From assembly GCA_021648285.1 (NCBI GenBank), contig JAKITC010000020.1, positions 1-32,309 on the forward strand: a stretch of 32,309 nt of DNA, given 5' to 3'. A program made the translations under genes and the position numbers. This document shows, piece by piece, positions 16,269 to 25,392 of this stretch. The notes beneath the pieces are model-generated. The model worked only from the letters and a program-made list of their open reading frames with translations. It searched no databases and was not told the origin of the DNA. The stretch is from Sulfurimonas sp. (lineage in GTDB: Bacteria > Campylobacterota > Campylobacteria > Campylobacterales > Sulfurimonadaceae). Position 1 is the first letter of the stretch. Every line of letters begins with the position of its first letter.

Positions 16269-17231
16269 CTAATAAGTAAGCAGTTCTGCTTTTACCTCTT
16301 CAAACAACTCATCTCGTTTCTCTTTTACATGTGGAATCATATAGTGTTGTTGAAGTTTGTCATCTCCCACACTTTTCCACCTTTTAGAACTTGCAAAAAG
16401 TGAATCTGCAAAGAATGTCATAGTTGGAGTTCCAACCAATGAAGCTATGTGATAAGTTCCTGTTGATGTACTGACAAAAAGCTTGAAACTGCTTACAAGT
16501 TTTGCAAAGTATACTAAACCTTCCAAAGAGAGATAAAAAATCACATTTTGTCCAAAGAATCTGTTTTGCATATTTTCATACAACTCTATTTCATCCGGTC
16601 CAAAAGTCATGACAACCTGATATTTATCCTGCTTCAATACTTCACGAATCAAGATTTCATACTCATCTAGAGTCCAGTTTGCATCACTAGAACCGCCAAA
16701 ACCTACATGAAAAGCTATTGTCTCTTTTTCTATATCGTTATTTGCACAAAAAACATACTTTATTTTATCTGCATCATCAAACTTTAAAAGCGGTTTGTTA
16801 TACTCTAAATTTATATCGCTAAAAATGACCTTTGTAAGCTCTAAATTGTATTCAAACTCAGCCATTTTAACTTCACTTCGTCTCTGTACAACTCTCTTGG
16901 TATAAAAAATTTGAGCTATCTTGGTTGCCGGTGCAATGCGTTTTGGAATTCTTGCTAAAAACTGTGCAACAGCGACCCTTGTGTTAGAAAAAAGAGTTAC
17001 TGAGGCATCTATTTTTGCTTCTCGTAATTTTTTTACAAAACTCCACATGTCAGAGCCGTCATCAATTATAACCTCATCTATAAAATCACAAGCTTCTGCC
17101 AAACCTTTGTTTAGTGGAGCTATACAAGCAATGATTCTATTTTGTGAATTATGATGCTTTAACACATACATTGCAGGCAAGGCTGTTACAAAGTCACCGA
17201 GTTTATCTGTACGGACTACAAGTATATTCAA
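16269..17231 (-). CDS. GT9-family (heptosyltransferase-like) glycosyltransferase on the opposite strand
   Basis: A 320-residue GT9 protein. The N-terminal VRTDKLGDFVTALPAMYVL matches the heptosyltransferase acceptor-side motif with Asp13. The donor region reads STSTGTYHIASLVGTPTMTFF, where the usual N-D-T/S-G-P-x-H has become S-T-S-T-G-T-Y-H. The key Asp is therefore replaced, which suggests a different donor or altered function. It is a third GT9 beside waaC and waaF, possibly a heptosyltransferase III-like enzyme. The start is TTG, supported by a GGAG ribosome site eight bases upstream and by the conserved motif starting at residue 5. It runs against all surrounding genes. Confidence 0.8.
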   Translation of the reverse strand: MNILVVRTDKLGDFVTALPAMYVLKHHNSQNRIIACIAPLNKGLAEACDFIDEVIIDDGSDMWSFVKKLREAKIDASVTLFSNTRVAVAQFLARIPKRIAPATKIAQIFYTKRVVQRRSEVKMAEFEYNLELTKVIFSDINLEYNKPLLKFDDADKIKYVFCANNDIEKETIAFHVGFGGSSDANWTLDEYEILIREVLKQDKYQVVMTFGPDEIELYENMQNRFFGQNVIFYLSLEGLVYFAKLVSSFKLFVSTSTGTYHIASLVGTPTMTFFADSLFASSKRWKSVGDDKLQQHYMIPHVKEKRDELFEEVKAELLTY

Positions 17232-17277
17232 ACTACAATCTCCAAAAAATTAATGGCTTATTTTACCTTAAAAAGGA

Positions 17278-17283
17278 TATAAT
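17278..17283 (+). promoter_or_regulatory. Consensus -10 (TATAAT) for the glycoside-hydrolase-like gene
   Basis: TATAAT ends seven bases before the ATG at 17291, predicting transcription starting at about the start codon. The only ribosome-site-like string, AAGGA at 17273-17277, lies 13 bases from the ATG and partly upstream of the -10, so it would not be in that transcript. Confidence 0.5.
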
Positions 17284-17290
17284 CCGCCTT

Positions 17291-18571
17291 ATGAACACAC
17301 CTTATATATGGGATAATTATTCCGACCAACCATATCCGCTACAAGACAGAAGCTACAAGAAGCGGATGAGAAAAAAAGAGTTCTCTTCGCTTTTAAAAAC
17401 ATTTTTAATTTCTATACTCATACTGCCATTTTCATTGATTATGATGCCTTTTGTAAAAAGAAAACAGATAAATTTAAACGACTTCTTCTGCATCGGTGTT
17501 GATTTTCAAAGAGAGCCTGAACTCACTATAAAACTGATTGAAGAGCTCGATGTCAATAGAGTTTTAGTTCGATTAAAACTTTGGGAGATGGAGACACTAT
17601 GTGAACTTAAAGAATTTATACTAAAGTGTAAAGATAAAAAAGTAACCCTAAAAATCCTTCAAGACAGAGAACATGTAGAAGATTTAGAACTTCTAAAAAA
17701 AGATTTAGAGACTATTTTTACAAGCCTAAATGAACATGTAGATATTTTTGAGATTGGTTCAACTATAAACAGAGCTAAATGGGGCTTTTTTAGTGTAAAT
17801 GAGTATAATTATTTTTATAAAACTGCTTATGATCTGAAAACACAAAAATTTCCACCCTCAACCAAAGAGGACAAGCATATTAAACTTATAGGCAGCGGTG
17901 TTATAGATTTTGAATACCATTTCACAGCTCACACTCTTTTTAACTTTTTTAAGTACAGCTATGATGGTATCTCATCCCTTCTTTATGTAGATAGAAGAGG
18001 TGCACCGGAAAACTCTCAACTGGGTTTTACTCTTTCTGATAAAATTGCGCTTCTTAGCACAATGGTCTGGCTAAGTCCAAAAGTAAAGCAAGAGTTACAT
18101 ATAACAGAGACAAATTGGCCAATCACAGGTACAGCTCCATATGCCCCAACTAGTGAATATGAGTGTATTAGTGAAGAGTTATATGCTGATTTCATGCTAA
18201 GATATTATCTATTAGCATTCGCTTCTCAACAGGTCGACTCAGTATCATGGCATCAGTTAATAGCTCCGGGATATGGTCTTATAGATAATCGTGATGGGAT
18301 GAAAAAACGCTCTGCATTTCAAACCTATAAAACAATGGTTAAGAACTTAAAAAATGCACAATTTTTGAGACTTGATATAAAACGAGATTATTATATTTTA
18401 CAATGTTTAGTAAACGATACTCTTTTACAAATTCACTGGTCTCTGAAACCTACAACTCTAAGAAATGAAGAGTTCTTTGCAGTATATTCACGCGATGGCA
18501 AAATTATATATGACAAAATCTTAAACATAGGCTCATCTCCTCTATATATTTATATAAATAACGCGGTATAA
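17291..18571 (+). CDS. Membrane-anchored glycoside-hydrolase-like (TIM barrel) protein of unknown function
   Basis: The 426-residue protein has a basic N-terminus (20-30), one hydrophobic segment (about 35-53), then a soluble domain starting FFCIGVDFQRE, probably periplasmic. The domain resembles clan GH-A hydrolases. LHITETNWPITG places Glu273 as a plausible nucleophile, and DIFEIGSTINRAKWG (Glu154) is where the N-E acid/base pair would normally lie, so that pair is altered. The reading frame stays open upstream to 17144, but ATG 17291 is chosen because TATAAT lies just before it and the upstream part overlaps the divergent gene's start. The next gene is an LTA-synthase-like protein 23 bases on, suggesting a joint role in LPS or periplasmic glycan modification. 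No substrate can be assigned. Confidence 0.7.
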   Translation: MNTPYIWDNYSDQPYPLQDRSYKKRMRKKEFSSLLKTFLISILILPFSLIMMPFVKRKQINLNDFFCIGVDFQREPELTIKLIEELDVNRVLVRLKLWEMETLCELKEFILKCKDKKVTLKILQDREHVEDLELLKKDLETIFTSLNEHVDIFEIGSTINRAKWGFFSVNEYNYFYKTAYDLKTQKFPPSTKEDKHIKLIGSGVIDFEYHFTAHTLFNFFKYSYDGISSLLYVDRRGAPENSQLGFTLSDKIALLSTMVWLSPKVKQELHITETNWPITGTAPYAPTSEYECISEELYADFMLRYYLLAFASQQVDSVSWHQLIAPGYGLIDNRDGMKKRSAFQTYKTMVKNLKNAQFLRLDIKRDYYILQCLVNDTLLQIHWSLKPTTLRNEEFFAVYSRDGKIIYDKILNIGSSPLYIYINNAV

Positions 18572-18572
18572 T
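18567..18572 (+). promoter_or_regulatory. Possible internal -10 (TATAAT) before the LTA-synthase-like gene
   Basis: TATAAT overlaps the stop codon of the upstream gene (GTA-TAA-T). Transcription would begin near 18579, where an ATG opens a seven-codon reading frame. A chance match in AT-rich DNA is quite possible. Confidence 0.3.
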
Positions 18573-18594
18573 TGCGCAATGGAAAAAATGGATA

Positions 18595-20508
18595 ATGCAT
18601 AAACATCAGCTATCACCAATAATAAAGGTCATCCTTTTTAGTTTTATTGCTTTAATGCTTATACGACTGACTCTTTATAATTTCTATCTTGATGATTTTA
18701 GCAATCTCACAACATATGAATTTTTCTACTCTCTGTTTATGGGTTTCCGCGTAGATATGATAACTATATTCACTTTTTCATCTATCTTTATTTTACTGCT
18801 GCTTTTTCTAAAAGGTACAAAAAAAAGAGCAACTATTGCAATACTATGGGCACTAGTATTGAATATAATATTTATTTTAAGTTTTAGCGATGTACTTTAC
18901 TATCATTATATTCACAGACATATTTCCAATGAACTTTTTAACCTTGGAAATGATATGGATATCATCTTCAGTATGGCTTTTGGTTCTATGTTGCCATATA
19001 CTATTGGTGCTACCCTCTTTAGTTTTATATTTTTATATTTTGTTCTTAAAACTTTTACAAGACATGTAGAAAACTTTATTGATGGAAGACATATTGCAAT
19101 AATAACTATTATTACTATACTTGTACTATTTATTGGTATCAGAAATAACTTTGGTGGAAAATCTTTTGGAACAAGTGATGCATTTGCAGTAAATAAAGTA
19201 AGCAGTGGGAACTTAGCTCTAAATGGCTTTTTTACAATTTACAGAACAGCTAGCGAATCTAAAAAACACAACCTGGTAAAACTTGATGAGGCCATCAAAA
19301 TAACTCAAGATGCCTTAAGATCCCCAAATGCAAAATTTATAGATGAAAACTACCCTCTTCTAAGACATTACAAGAAGAAAGAAAAAGAAAAATACAATGT
19401 TGTAATAGTATTACTTGAATCATTTGGTGCTGAACATCTTGACGGGTTTACAAAGTACAAAGAACTAGGCGTTACACCTTACTTTAAAAAATTAAGCAAT
19501 GAGGGTCTCAAATTTACAAACTTTTACTCTAATGGATACAGATCCATCTATGGAATTACATCTATTTTTACAAGTATTACTATACCTCAAGGATTTAACT
19601 ACCTAGGAAGAGGACTTGAGCTGTCAAATTTAAGTTATCTTGGAACTACAGCCAAAGAAAATGGATACTCCACAATTTCTATGCAAGGTGGAAACAGACG
19701 CTCATATAGAGTTGATTCTGTCAGTAATCTTTCTGGATTTGATGAGTATTACGGTGCAGAGGATATGCCAAATGTAGAAGAGGTAGAAGCTGGTCGTAAA
19801 CCAAATACTGGGACTTATGATTATAATATGCTTGATTTTTATCGTAATAAATTAAATAAAATGAAAGAGCCTTTTTTAGGTTTTGCTTTCACAAGTTCTA
19901 CTCACTCTGATTTTCATGTTCCAAGTGCCAAATATGATAAGTTTCCACATGATTTAAAAAATTACAACGGCGCATTAAATGCTTATTACTACGCTGATGA
20001 TTCTATTCGCAGATTTATGGAAAAAGCAAAAAAAGAGCCTTGGTTTGACAGGACAATCTTTATATTTACGTCAGATCACGGTCATGGAAGTGCCCTCAAC
20101 AGCATCGGCAAAAAATATAGACCAGACGACAAACCTTTAGATTCAATTGAGCATTTCAGGATTCCTCTTATTATATATGCTCCAAAGATATTTAAAGCTG
20201 AGGAAATAAAGACTCTAGGTTCTCAAAATGATATATTTCCGAGTATTGTTGACATGTTAGGATGGGAAGCGAATATAACCACTATGGGAAGTTCACTTTT
20301 TGACAAAGATATTAATACACGATTTGCTTACTTCTTTGCTGGAAATTTAATTGGACTTATAACTGATAATGGATATATCAAGTATAATTTTAAAAACATT
20401 GTTGCAAAATCAGTAGATGATAAAAATTTACAAAAGACAAAAAAACTGCTCTTTTGTATTGATACGGCAGAAGCACAATTAATCCAAAATAACAAATGGA
20501 CAAAATGA
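18595..20508 (+). CDS. LTA-synthase-like membrane sulfatase-fold phosphotransferase
   Basis: Inner-membrane enzyme of 637 residues with about five N-terminal membrane segments (9-30, 56-73, 80-98, 128-152, 166-182) and a periplasmic alkaline-phosphatase/sulfatase-fold domain from about 265. Metal-site features are LLESFGAEHLDG (Glu275), a nucleophile region NGYRSIYGITS with Ser317 where many relatives have Thr, STHSDFH (His437) and FTSDHGHGS (Asp494, His495). Relatives transfer phosphoglycerol or phosphoethanolamine to lipoteichoic acid, membrane-derived glucans or LPS. In this LPS cluster a core-decorating role is the best inference. The start ATG overlaps a tiny upstream frame (ATGCATAA). 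The gene follows the glycoside-hydrolase-like gene closely. Confidence 0.82.
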   Translation: MHKHQLSPIIKVILFSFIALMLIRLTLYNFYLDDFSNLTTYEFFYSLFMGFRVDMITIFTFSSIFILLLLFLKGTKKRATIAILWALVLNIIFILSFSDVLYYHYIHRHISNELFNLGNDMDIIFSMAFGSMLPYTIGATLFSFIFLYFVLKTFTRHVENFIDGRHIAIITIITILVLFIGIRNNFGGKSFGTSDAFAVNKVSSGNLALNGFFTIYRTASESKKHNLVKLDEAIKITQDALRSPNAKFIDENYPLLRHYKKKEKEKYNVVIVLLESFGAEHLDGFTKYKELGVTPYFKKLSNEGLKFTNFYSNGYRSIYGITSIFTSITIPQGFNYLGRGLELSNLSYLGTTAKENGYSTISMQGGNRRSYRVDSVSNLSGFDEYYGAEDMPNVEEVEAGRKPNTGTYDYNMLDFYRNKLNKMKEPFLGFAFTSSTHSDFHVPSAKYDKFPHDLKNYNGALNAYYYADDSIRRFMEKAKKEPWFDRTIFIFTSDHGHGSALNSIGKKYRPDDKPLDSIEHFRIPLIIYAPKIFKAEEIKTLGSQNDIFPSIVDMLGWEANITTMGSSLFDKDINTRFAYFFAGNLIGLITDNGYIKYNFKNIVAKSVDDKNLQKTKKLLFCIDTAEAQLIQNNKWTK

Positions 20509-20541
20509 TAAGAAGTAAAGTTCAATGCAGGGAGGCACTAA

Positions 20542-21525
20542 ATGCCGAGTCGTAAAATTTTAATAATTCTACCTAACTGGCTTGGTGATGCTGTTATGGC
20601 AACTCCGGCAATAGAACTTTTAGCAAGGTACCATCCAGGTGCCAACTTTACATTTGTTGGAAGTTATGTATCCATTGAAGCCATTAAACATCATCCGCTT
20701 TGTAAAAAATCGGTAGTTGATGAAACAAAAAAAGCTTCAAATAGACTGGTTGCTACATATAAATTAGCACATGAATTAGGAAAATTTGATTTAGCAATCT
20801 CGTTTAGAAATCAAATCCATTCATCACTTTTGCTAAGACTTACCGGCACTGTAGTTTGTATAGCTAAAAAATCATGGCACTCTATACTTTTACTGTCACA
20901 TACACCAAAAATATTTTCAAACAAACATCTATCAAGGCAGTATGCCCAACTTGCTATGATTAATGTAGATCAATGGAATAAAGAGACTCCAAACCTAAAG
21001 CTATACATAAAGCCACAAATATTTAAAAAACCGACTTTAGGCATTAACGCAGGTGCTACATATGGAAGTGCAAAGAGATGGTATCCGGAAAGATTTGCAG
21101 AGGTGGCACGTGAGTTTAGTAACAGATATGATATTATCATTTTTGGCGGACCAAATGAAGTTGAAATGGCTAATGAAATAGAGTCCAATCTAAAAGATTC
21201 ACATGTACAAAATTATATTAATTTAGCAGATAAAACAGACATTAAAGAACTCTGTGCGAATATCGGAGGATGTTCACTATTTATCACAAATGACAGTGGT
21301 CCCATGCATGTAGCTGCTGCATATCAAGTTCCGACTGTAACCATCTTTGGACCTACAAAATATAAAGAGACATGTCAATGGATGAATAAAAAAAGCAAGA
21401 TTGTCAGACACGATATGGAGTGCGCACCATGTATGAGACGAGAGTGTCCACTTGGACATCATGAGTGTATGACTACTATTACTGCCTTGGAAGTTATAGA
21501 GGCTATAAAAGAGTTAAATATCTAA
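20542..21525 (+). CDS. waaF: Lipopolysaccharide heptosyltransferase II (GT9)
   Basis: Adds the second heptose to heptose I from ADP-heptose. The N-terminal LIILPNWLGDAVMATPAIE is a classic WaaF motif (Asp16), followed by INAGATYGSAKRWYPERFAE and the donor motif NDSGPMHVAAAYQVPTVTIFG. Near the end APCMRRECPLGHHECM has the cysteines common in this family. The length, 327 residues, is normal. A strong ribosome site (GGGAGG) lies about ten bases before the ATG, and the gene is 33 bases after the LTA-synthase-like gene. It ends with a four-base convergent overlap with the SGNH-like gene. Confidence 0.92.
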   Translation: MPSRKILIILPNWLGDAVMATPAIELLARYHPGANFTFVGSYVSIEAIKHHPLCKKSVVDETKKASNRLVATYKLAHELGKFDLAISFRNQIHSSLLLRLTGTVVCIAKKSWHSILLLSHTPKIFSNKHLSRQYAQLAMINVDQWNKETPNLKLYIKPQIFKKPTLGINAGATYGSAKRWYPERFAEVAREFSNRYDIIIFGGPNEVEMANEIESNLKDSHVQNYINLADKTDIKELCANIGGCSLFITNDSGPMHVAAAYQVPTVTIFGPTKYKETCQWMNKKSKIVRHDMECAPCMRRECPLGHHECMTTITALEVIEAIKELNI

Positions 21526-22544
21526 TTCTTTTTTAATACCTTTTGTAAAATTAAATCGCCGGCATTTGCACTTATATGAGTAGCACCATGAAAGTTCCTT
21601 AAATCACTATAAATATCTTTATCATGATAAAGATTTGTAAAGTTTTCAAATGTACTCAAATAATCAATAAACTCTTTTTTTGCTAACTTTAGATTATCAT
21701 TTGATTCTATTTTTTTTAGTAATAATGGATGTAAGGGAGTGTTAAATATATATAACTTCACATTATTAAGCTTTGCTATACTCCTTAGTTCTTCCATATA
21801 TAAAACTCTTTTTACATCTATCTTTGAATACTTATTATTACTATAAAAGAAGACCTTATTATCATCTATTTCTTTTTTTACTTTTATAAAATCATAATCT
21901 ATTTTTACTTTATTATAATCATCATATCTGGAACCCCAACCTAGAAAGTTAAATCTCTGTTTTCTATCTTTTTTTAAAAGATGAACCTTTAAAGTTTTTA
22001 TAGATGCTTTGAATGCATCTAATGAGACAAACTTGTCAATGTAAGTATCATTGTATTGCTTATATGATAAAAAATTAAGTTTCTTGTTCTTCAAAAAATA
22101 ACTATTTGGAAGGATTCCTTGATTGAACGTGTAAAAATCTATTCCTACTATTAAGTTCTTAGGCAGTTTATTATTTCTTTGTAAATATTTTGCAATTCCC
22201 AGAATATCTTCTATGGTTGCACTTCCAACACCAAAATTATATGTACTTCCGCCTATAATATCTGTAACTACTGTGGGATTTATATAGTAAACTCTACTAC
22301 TACCTAATAAAATATTATCAACTTTTTCCATAGAGGAGAAGTGGTTTACTTTTTCAGCCCTATCATCACCTGTAAACTTCTGTTTAATATTTAGTAAATT
22401 ATGGTTTGTTATACTATATGGATCAACAATATAATTTATCACAACAATCAGTGCAAAGATGATGAAAGAAAATACTAAGCTGTTTTTAACCCATTTTTTA
22501 CTTGAAAATATGTTTTTCTTAGAAGTTAAAATATAAAAATTCAT
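21522..22544 (-). CDS. Membrane-anchored SGNH-like protein, partner of the MBOAT acyltransferase
   Basis: Protein of 340 residues with one N-terminal membrane segment (about 22-40) and a periplasmic domain. NILLGSSRVYYINP (GSSR at 81-84, Ser82 or Ser83) resembles block I of SGNH/DltD/AlgX-type proteins. Near the C-terminus FHGATHISANAGDLIL looks like the D-x-x-H block, with His323 present but Gly320 where Asp is expected. The start overlaps the end of the MBOAT gene by 26 bases. Such pairs move acyl groups across the membrane onto glycans (AlgI with AlgJ/AlgX, DltB with DltD). The fold assignment is from short motifs only and may be wrong in detail; the pairing is well supported by the overlap. 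Confidence 0.65.
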   Translation of the reverse strand: MNFYILTSKKNIFSSKKWVKNSLVFSFIIFALIVVINYIVDPYSITNHNLLNIKQKFTGDDRAEKVNHFSSMEKVDNILLGSSRVYYINPTVVTDIIGGSTYNFGVGSATIEDILGIAKYLQRNNKLPKNLIVGIDFYTFNQGILPNSYFLKNKKLNFLSYKQYNDTYIDKFVSLDAFKASIKTLKVHLLKKDRKQRFNFLGWGSRYDDYNKVKIDYDFIKVKKEIDDNKVFFYSNNKYSKIDVKRVLYMEELRSIAKLNNVKLYIFNTPLHPLLLKKIESNDNLKLAKKEFIDYLSTFENFTNLYHDKDIYSDLRNFHGATHISANAGDLILQKVLKKN

Positions 22545-23967
22545 GAACCCCGCTTAAGTTTAGTATGGAAATTACCGTTAAAAAAATCATTAAAACTACC
22601 GTAAAACTATTAGAAGAGAAATTCTTACTAATGTAATCTGTATTCGTTTTTAGCGACACTATAATAAAAGCAATTAATAGTTGTAACATTATATATTTAT
22701 CTGCATATATATTTGACAACCAGGCATTACTATATTCTATTCTTGTGACAAAATATTTTTCAAAGTTTAATGGCAAGATAAAATTACCAAAAAACATCCC
22801 ACTTAAAACTTTCATCGCATCTTTAAATTCTTTCGCTCTAAAGAAAACCCACGATATATTAATAAAATTAAAAGTAATAAACCATGCTAAGACAGAGTTC
22901 ATCTTGAATCCAAGATTATTCCACAATCTATGAATAACTAATGCAGAGCCATGCAAGAAACCCCAAAACACGAATGTCCATCCGGCACCATGCCAGAGGC
23001 CGCCAAGAATAAATGTAATCATAAGGTTTGAGTATATTCTAAATGAAGAAACTCTACTGCCGCCAAGTGGTATGTAGATATAGTCTCTTAAAAACCTAGA
23101 CAGTGTTATGTGCCATCTTCTCCAAAAATCTTGAATATCTTTTGCTTTGTATGGGGAGTTGAAGTTGATAGGCAACTTTATGTTGAACAGAAGTGCGGCT
23201 CCTATTGCCATATCTGTGTAGCCACTAAAATCAAAGTATAACTGAAAGGTGTAAGAGAGTGATGTAACCCAAGCTTCTATCATATTTAGAGTTTCAGCTT
23301 TATCAAATCCATTTGTAGCCCAGACGGAAAACTTATCTGCTATAACAACTTTTTTAAATAATCCAATTGAGAATATAAAAAGCCCTACAGCTATATTTTT
23401 ATAGTTTTTAACCATATTCCCCTTAGAAGCAAACTGAGGCATCATCTCTTTATGATGCACAATTGGACCAGCTATTAACTGGGGGAAGAAAGTAACAAAC
23501 AAGGCATAGTTTAAAAAATCATATTCTGCTGTCTCTTCTCTATAACTGTCAACTAAATAAGCAATCTGTTGAAATGTAAAAAAACTGATGGCTAAAGGAA
23601 GTGTAAGATGCAATAACTCAACACTGCTACCACTAATGTAGTTTATATTACCTATAAAAAAATCTGCATACTTAAAATATCCAAGAAGTGACAAGTTAGC
23701 TACTATGCCTATAGTAAGTAACCCTTTTTTATGCAATTTTACCTTTTTAAAATTACTGTTTAAGCTATTACCTACTGTGTAATTAAATAACATGGAGATT
23801 AAGATAAGTGGCAGGTATGCTATATTCCACCAACTGTAAAAAAAGAGTGAAGAAAATACTAAAAAGTTTTTTGCTCCAACTATCAGTCTTCTGTTTAAAA
23901 GAAAGAAATATGTTAAAAAAACTAATGGAAGAAAAGCAAATATAAATTCGTAACTGTTAAATAGCAA
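22519..23967 (-). CDS. MBOAT-family membrane O-acyltransferase (AlgI-like)
   Basis: Polytopic enzyme of 482 residues that takes an acyl group from a cytoplasmic donor for attachment to a surface glycan. Family hallmarks are the N-terminal MLFNSYEFIFAFLP, the FPQLIAGPIVHHKE loop, DFWRRWHITLSRFLRDYIYIPLGGS (His286) and LGGLWHGAGWTFVFWGFLHG with the catalytic His326. The start is TTG at 23967, immediately after the hldE stop. It is chosen because the family N-terminus begins exactly there and no ATG is near; AAGAG upstream can serve as ribosome site. Its place in the hldD-hldE operon suggests that LPS, or another heptose-containing glycan, is acylated. Confidence 0.88.
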   Translation of the reverse strand: MLFNSYEFIFAFLPLVFLTYFFLLNRRLIVGAKNFLVFSSLFFYSWWNIAYLPLILISMLFNYTVGNSLNSNFKKVKLHKKGLLTIGIVANLSLLGYFKYADFFIGNINYISGSSVELLHLTLPLAISFFTFQQIAYLVDSYREETAEYDFLNYALFVTFFPQLIAGPIVHHKEMMPQFASKGNMVKNYKNIAVGLFIFSIGLFKKVVIADKFSVWATNGFDKAETLNMIEAWVTSLSYTFQLYFDFSGYTDMAIGAALLFNIKLPINFNSPYKAKDIQDFWRRWHITLSRFLRDYIYIPLGGSRVSSFRIYSNLMITFILGGLWHGAGWTFVFWGFLHGSALVIHRLWNNLGFKMNSVLAWFITFNFINISWVFFRAKEFKDAMKVLSGMFFGNFILPLNFEKYFVTRIEYSNAWLSNIYADKYIMLQLLIAFIIVSLKTNTDYISKNFSSNSFTVVLMIFLTVISILNLSGVHEFLYFNF

Positions 23968-25392
23968 CTAGTTCTCTTGAATCTTCTGAATTGTTTTTGT
24001 AGTACTTTTTCCATCTACAAAATCAACTAATTTTAATTCTTTAGAAAACTCAGTTCCTACAACATCTTTGCCTTTGTAGTCTCCACCTTTTACAAGCACA
24101 TCCGGTTCTATCCTTTTTATAAGGTCATGTGGTGTGTCTTCACCAAATGGAACTACAAAGTCTACAGCTTCTAATGCCGCAAGTAAATAAGCACGATCTT
24201 CAGCGATATTAATAGGACGAGTTGATCCTTTTAGTCTTGTTACTGATTCATCAGAATTTAGCCCAACTATTAAAATATCTCCAAAACTTTTTGCAATTTG
24301 AAGGTACTTAACATGTCCTACATGTAAAATATCAAAACAGCCATTTGTAAAAACAACTTTTTTACCATTATCTTTATATCTTTTTACCAATGCGTCTATC
24401 TCTTCAAAGCTTTTTATATGAGCATCAGATGTACTTTTATGCAGACTTGCCTCATACTCTTCAATCTCATCAAGTGTAACGGTCGCTGAGCCTATTTTAC
24501 CAACAACCACTCCAGCAGCCAGATTTGAAAATGAGGCTGTCTCTTCTATTGTTTTTCCAGCGCTTAAAGCAAAAGCTATTGATGCAATCACAGTATCACC
24601 CGCACCGGTTACATCAAAAACCTCTTTTGCAACTGTTGGAGATATCTTTACTTCATTATCAAAAGTTGCTATTCCATCTTCTGAAAGGGTAATAAGTGAT
24701 ACATCAAGGTTACACTCTATTTTAAGTTTAAGAAGTGCCTTTTTTAAAGTTTCCTCATCATGAATATCAATTCCGGTTGCAAGAATGGCCTCTTTTTTAT
24801 TTGGTGTTAAAAGGTATGCCCCTCTATATTTTGTAAAGTCGTCTCCCTTTGGATCAACTAAAACTTTTACACTATGCTCATTACAAAGTTTTATAATTTT
24901 TTGGCACAGATCTTCGGTTAAAACACCCTTGCCATAATCTGATAATATTACTGAATCAAACCCACTAATAATTCCGGTTAAAGAGTTTAAAATTGCATCT
25001 ACTGATAAACTTTCTATCTCATCCTTACTCTCATTGTCATATCTTAGTATCTGTTGAGAAACAGCTATGATACGACTTTTTTTTGATGTTTTTCTACTTT
25101 TTTGAATAATTATATTTTTACTCTCTACATCAATATCTTTTAGCATACTTATTAATTCAGCACCATTATCATCATTACCAATAACACTGCTTGCACTTAC
25201 CTGTGCACCAAGAGCTTTAAGATTGTTAATAACATTTCCGGCACCACCGAGAACAGTTGTCTCTTTAGATATATCTACAACCTGTACAGGGGCTTCCGGT
25301 GAAATTCTTTCACAACTGCCCCATAAATAGTGGTCTATCATCAAATCACCAATCACTAAGATATTGGGAGTGAAATTTTTTAATATTCGCAT
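23968..25392 (-). CDS. hldE: Bifunctional heptose-7-phosphate kinase / heptose-1-phosphate adenylyltransferase
   Basis: Supplies two steps of ADP-heptose synthesis. The N-terminal ribokinase-like domain (1 to about 315) has VIGDLMIDHYLWG, SPEAPVQVV, LGGAGNVINNL (48-58) and the catalytic DVTGAGDTV (260-268). The C-terminal nucleotidyltransferase domain (about 340-474) has VFTNGCFDILHVGHVKYL (347-364), containing the HxGH motif (357-360). At 474 residues it is full length with both domains intact. The ATG overlaps the hldD stop by one base. GmhB, whose step comes between the two HldE activities, lies at 30177-30701. Confidence 0.95.
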   Translation of the reverse strand: MRILKNFTPNILVIGDLMIDHYLWGSCERISPEAPVQVVDISKETTVLGGAGNVINNLKALGAQVSASSVIGNDDNGAELISMLKDIDVESKNIIIQKSRKTSKKSRIIAVSQQILRYDNESKDEIESLSVDAILNSLTGIISGFDSVILSDYGKGVLTEDLCQKIIKLCNEHSVKVLVDPKGDDFTKYRGAYLLTPNKKEAILATGIDIHDEETLKKALLKLKIECNLDVSLITLSEDGIATFDNEVKISPTVAKEVFDVTGAGDTVIASIAFALSAGKTIEETASFSNLAAGVVVGKIGSATVTLDEIEEYEASLHKSTSDAHIKSFEEIDALVKRYKDNGKKVVFTNGCFDILHVGHVKYLQIAKSFGDILIVGLNSDESVTRLKGSTRPINIAEDRAYLLAALEAVDFVVPFGEDTPHDLIKRIEPDVLVKGGDYKGKDVVGTEFSKELKLVDFVDGKSTTKTIQKIQEN

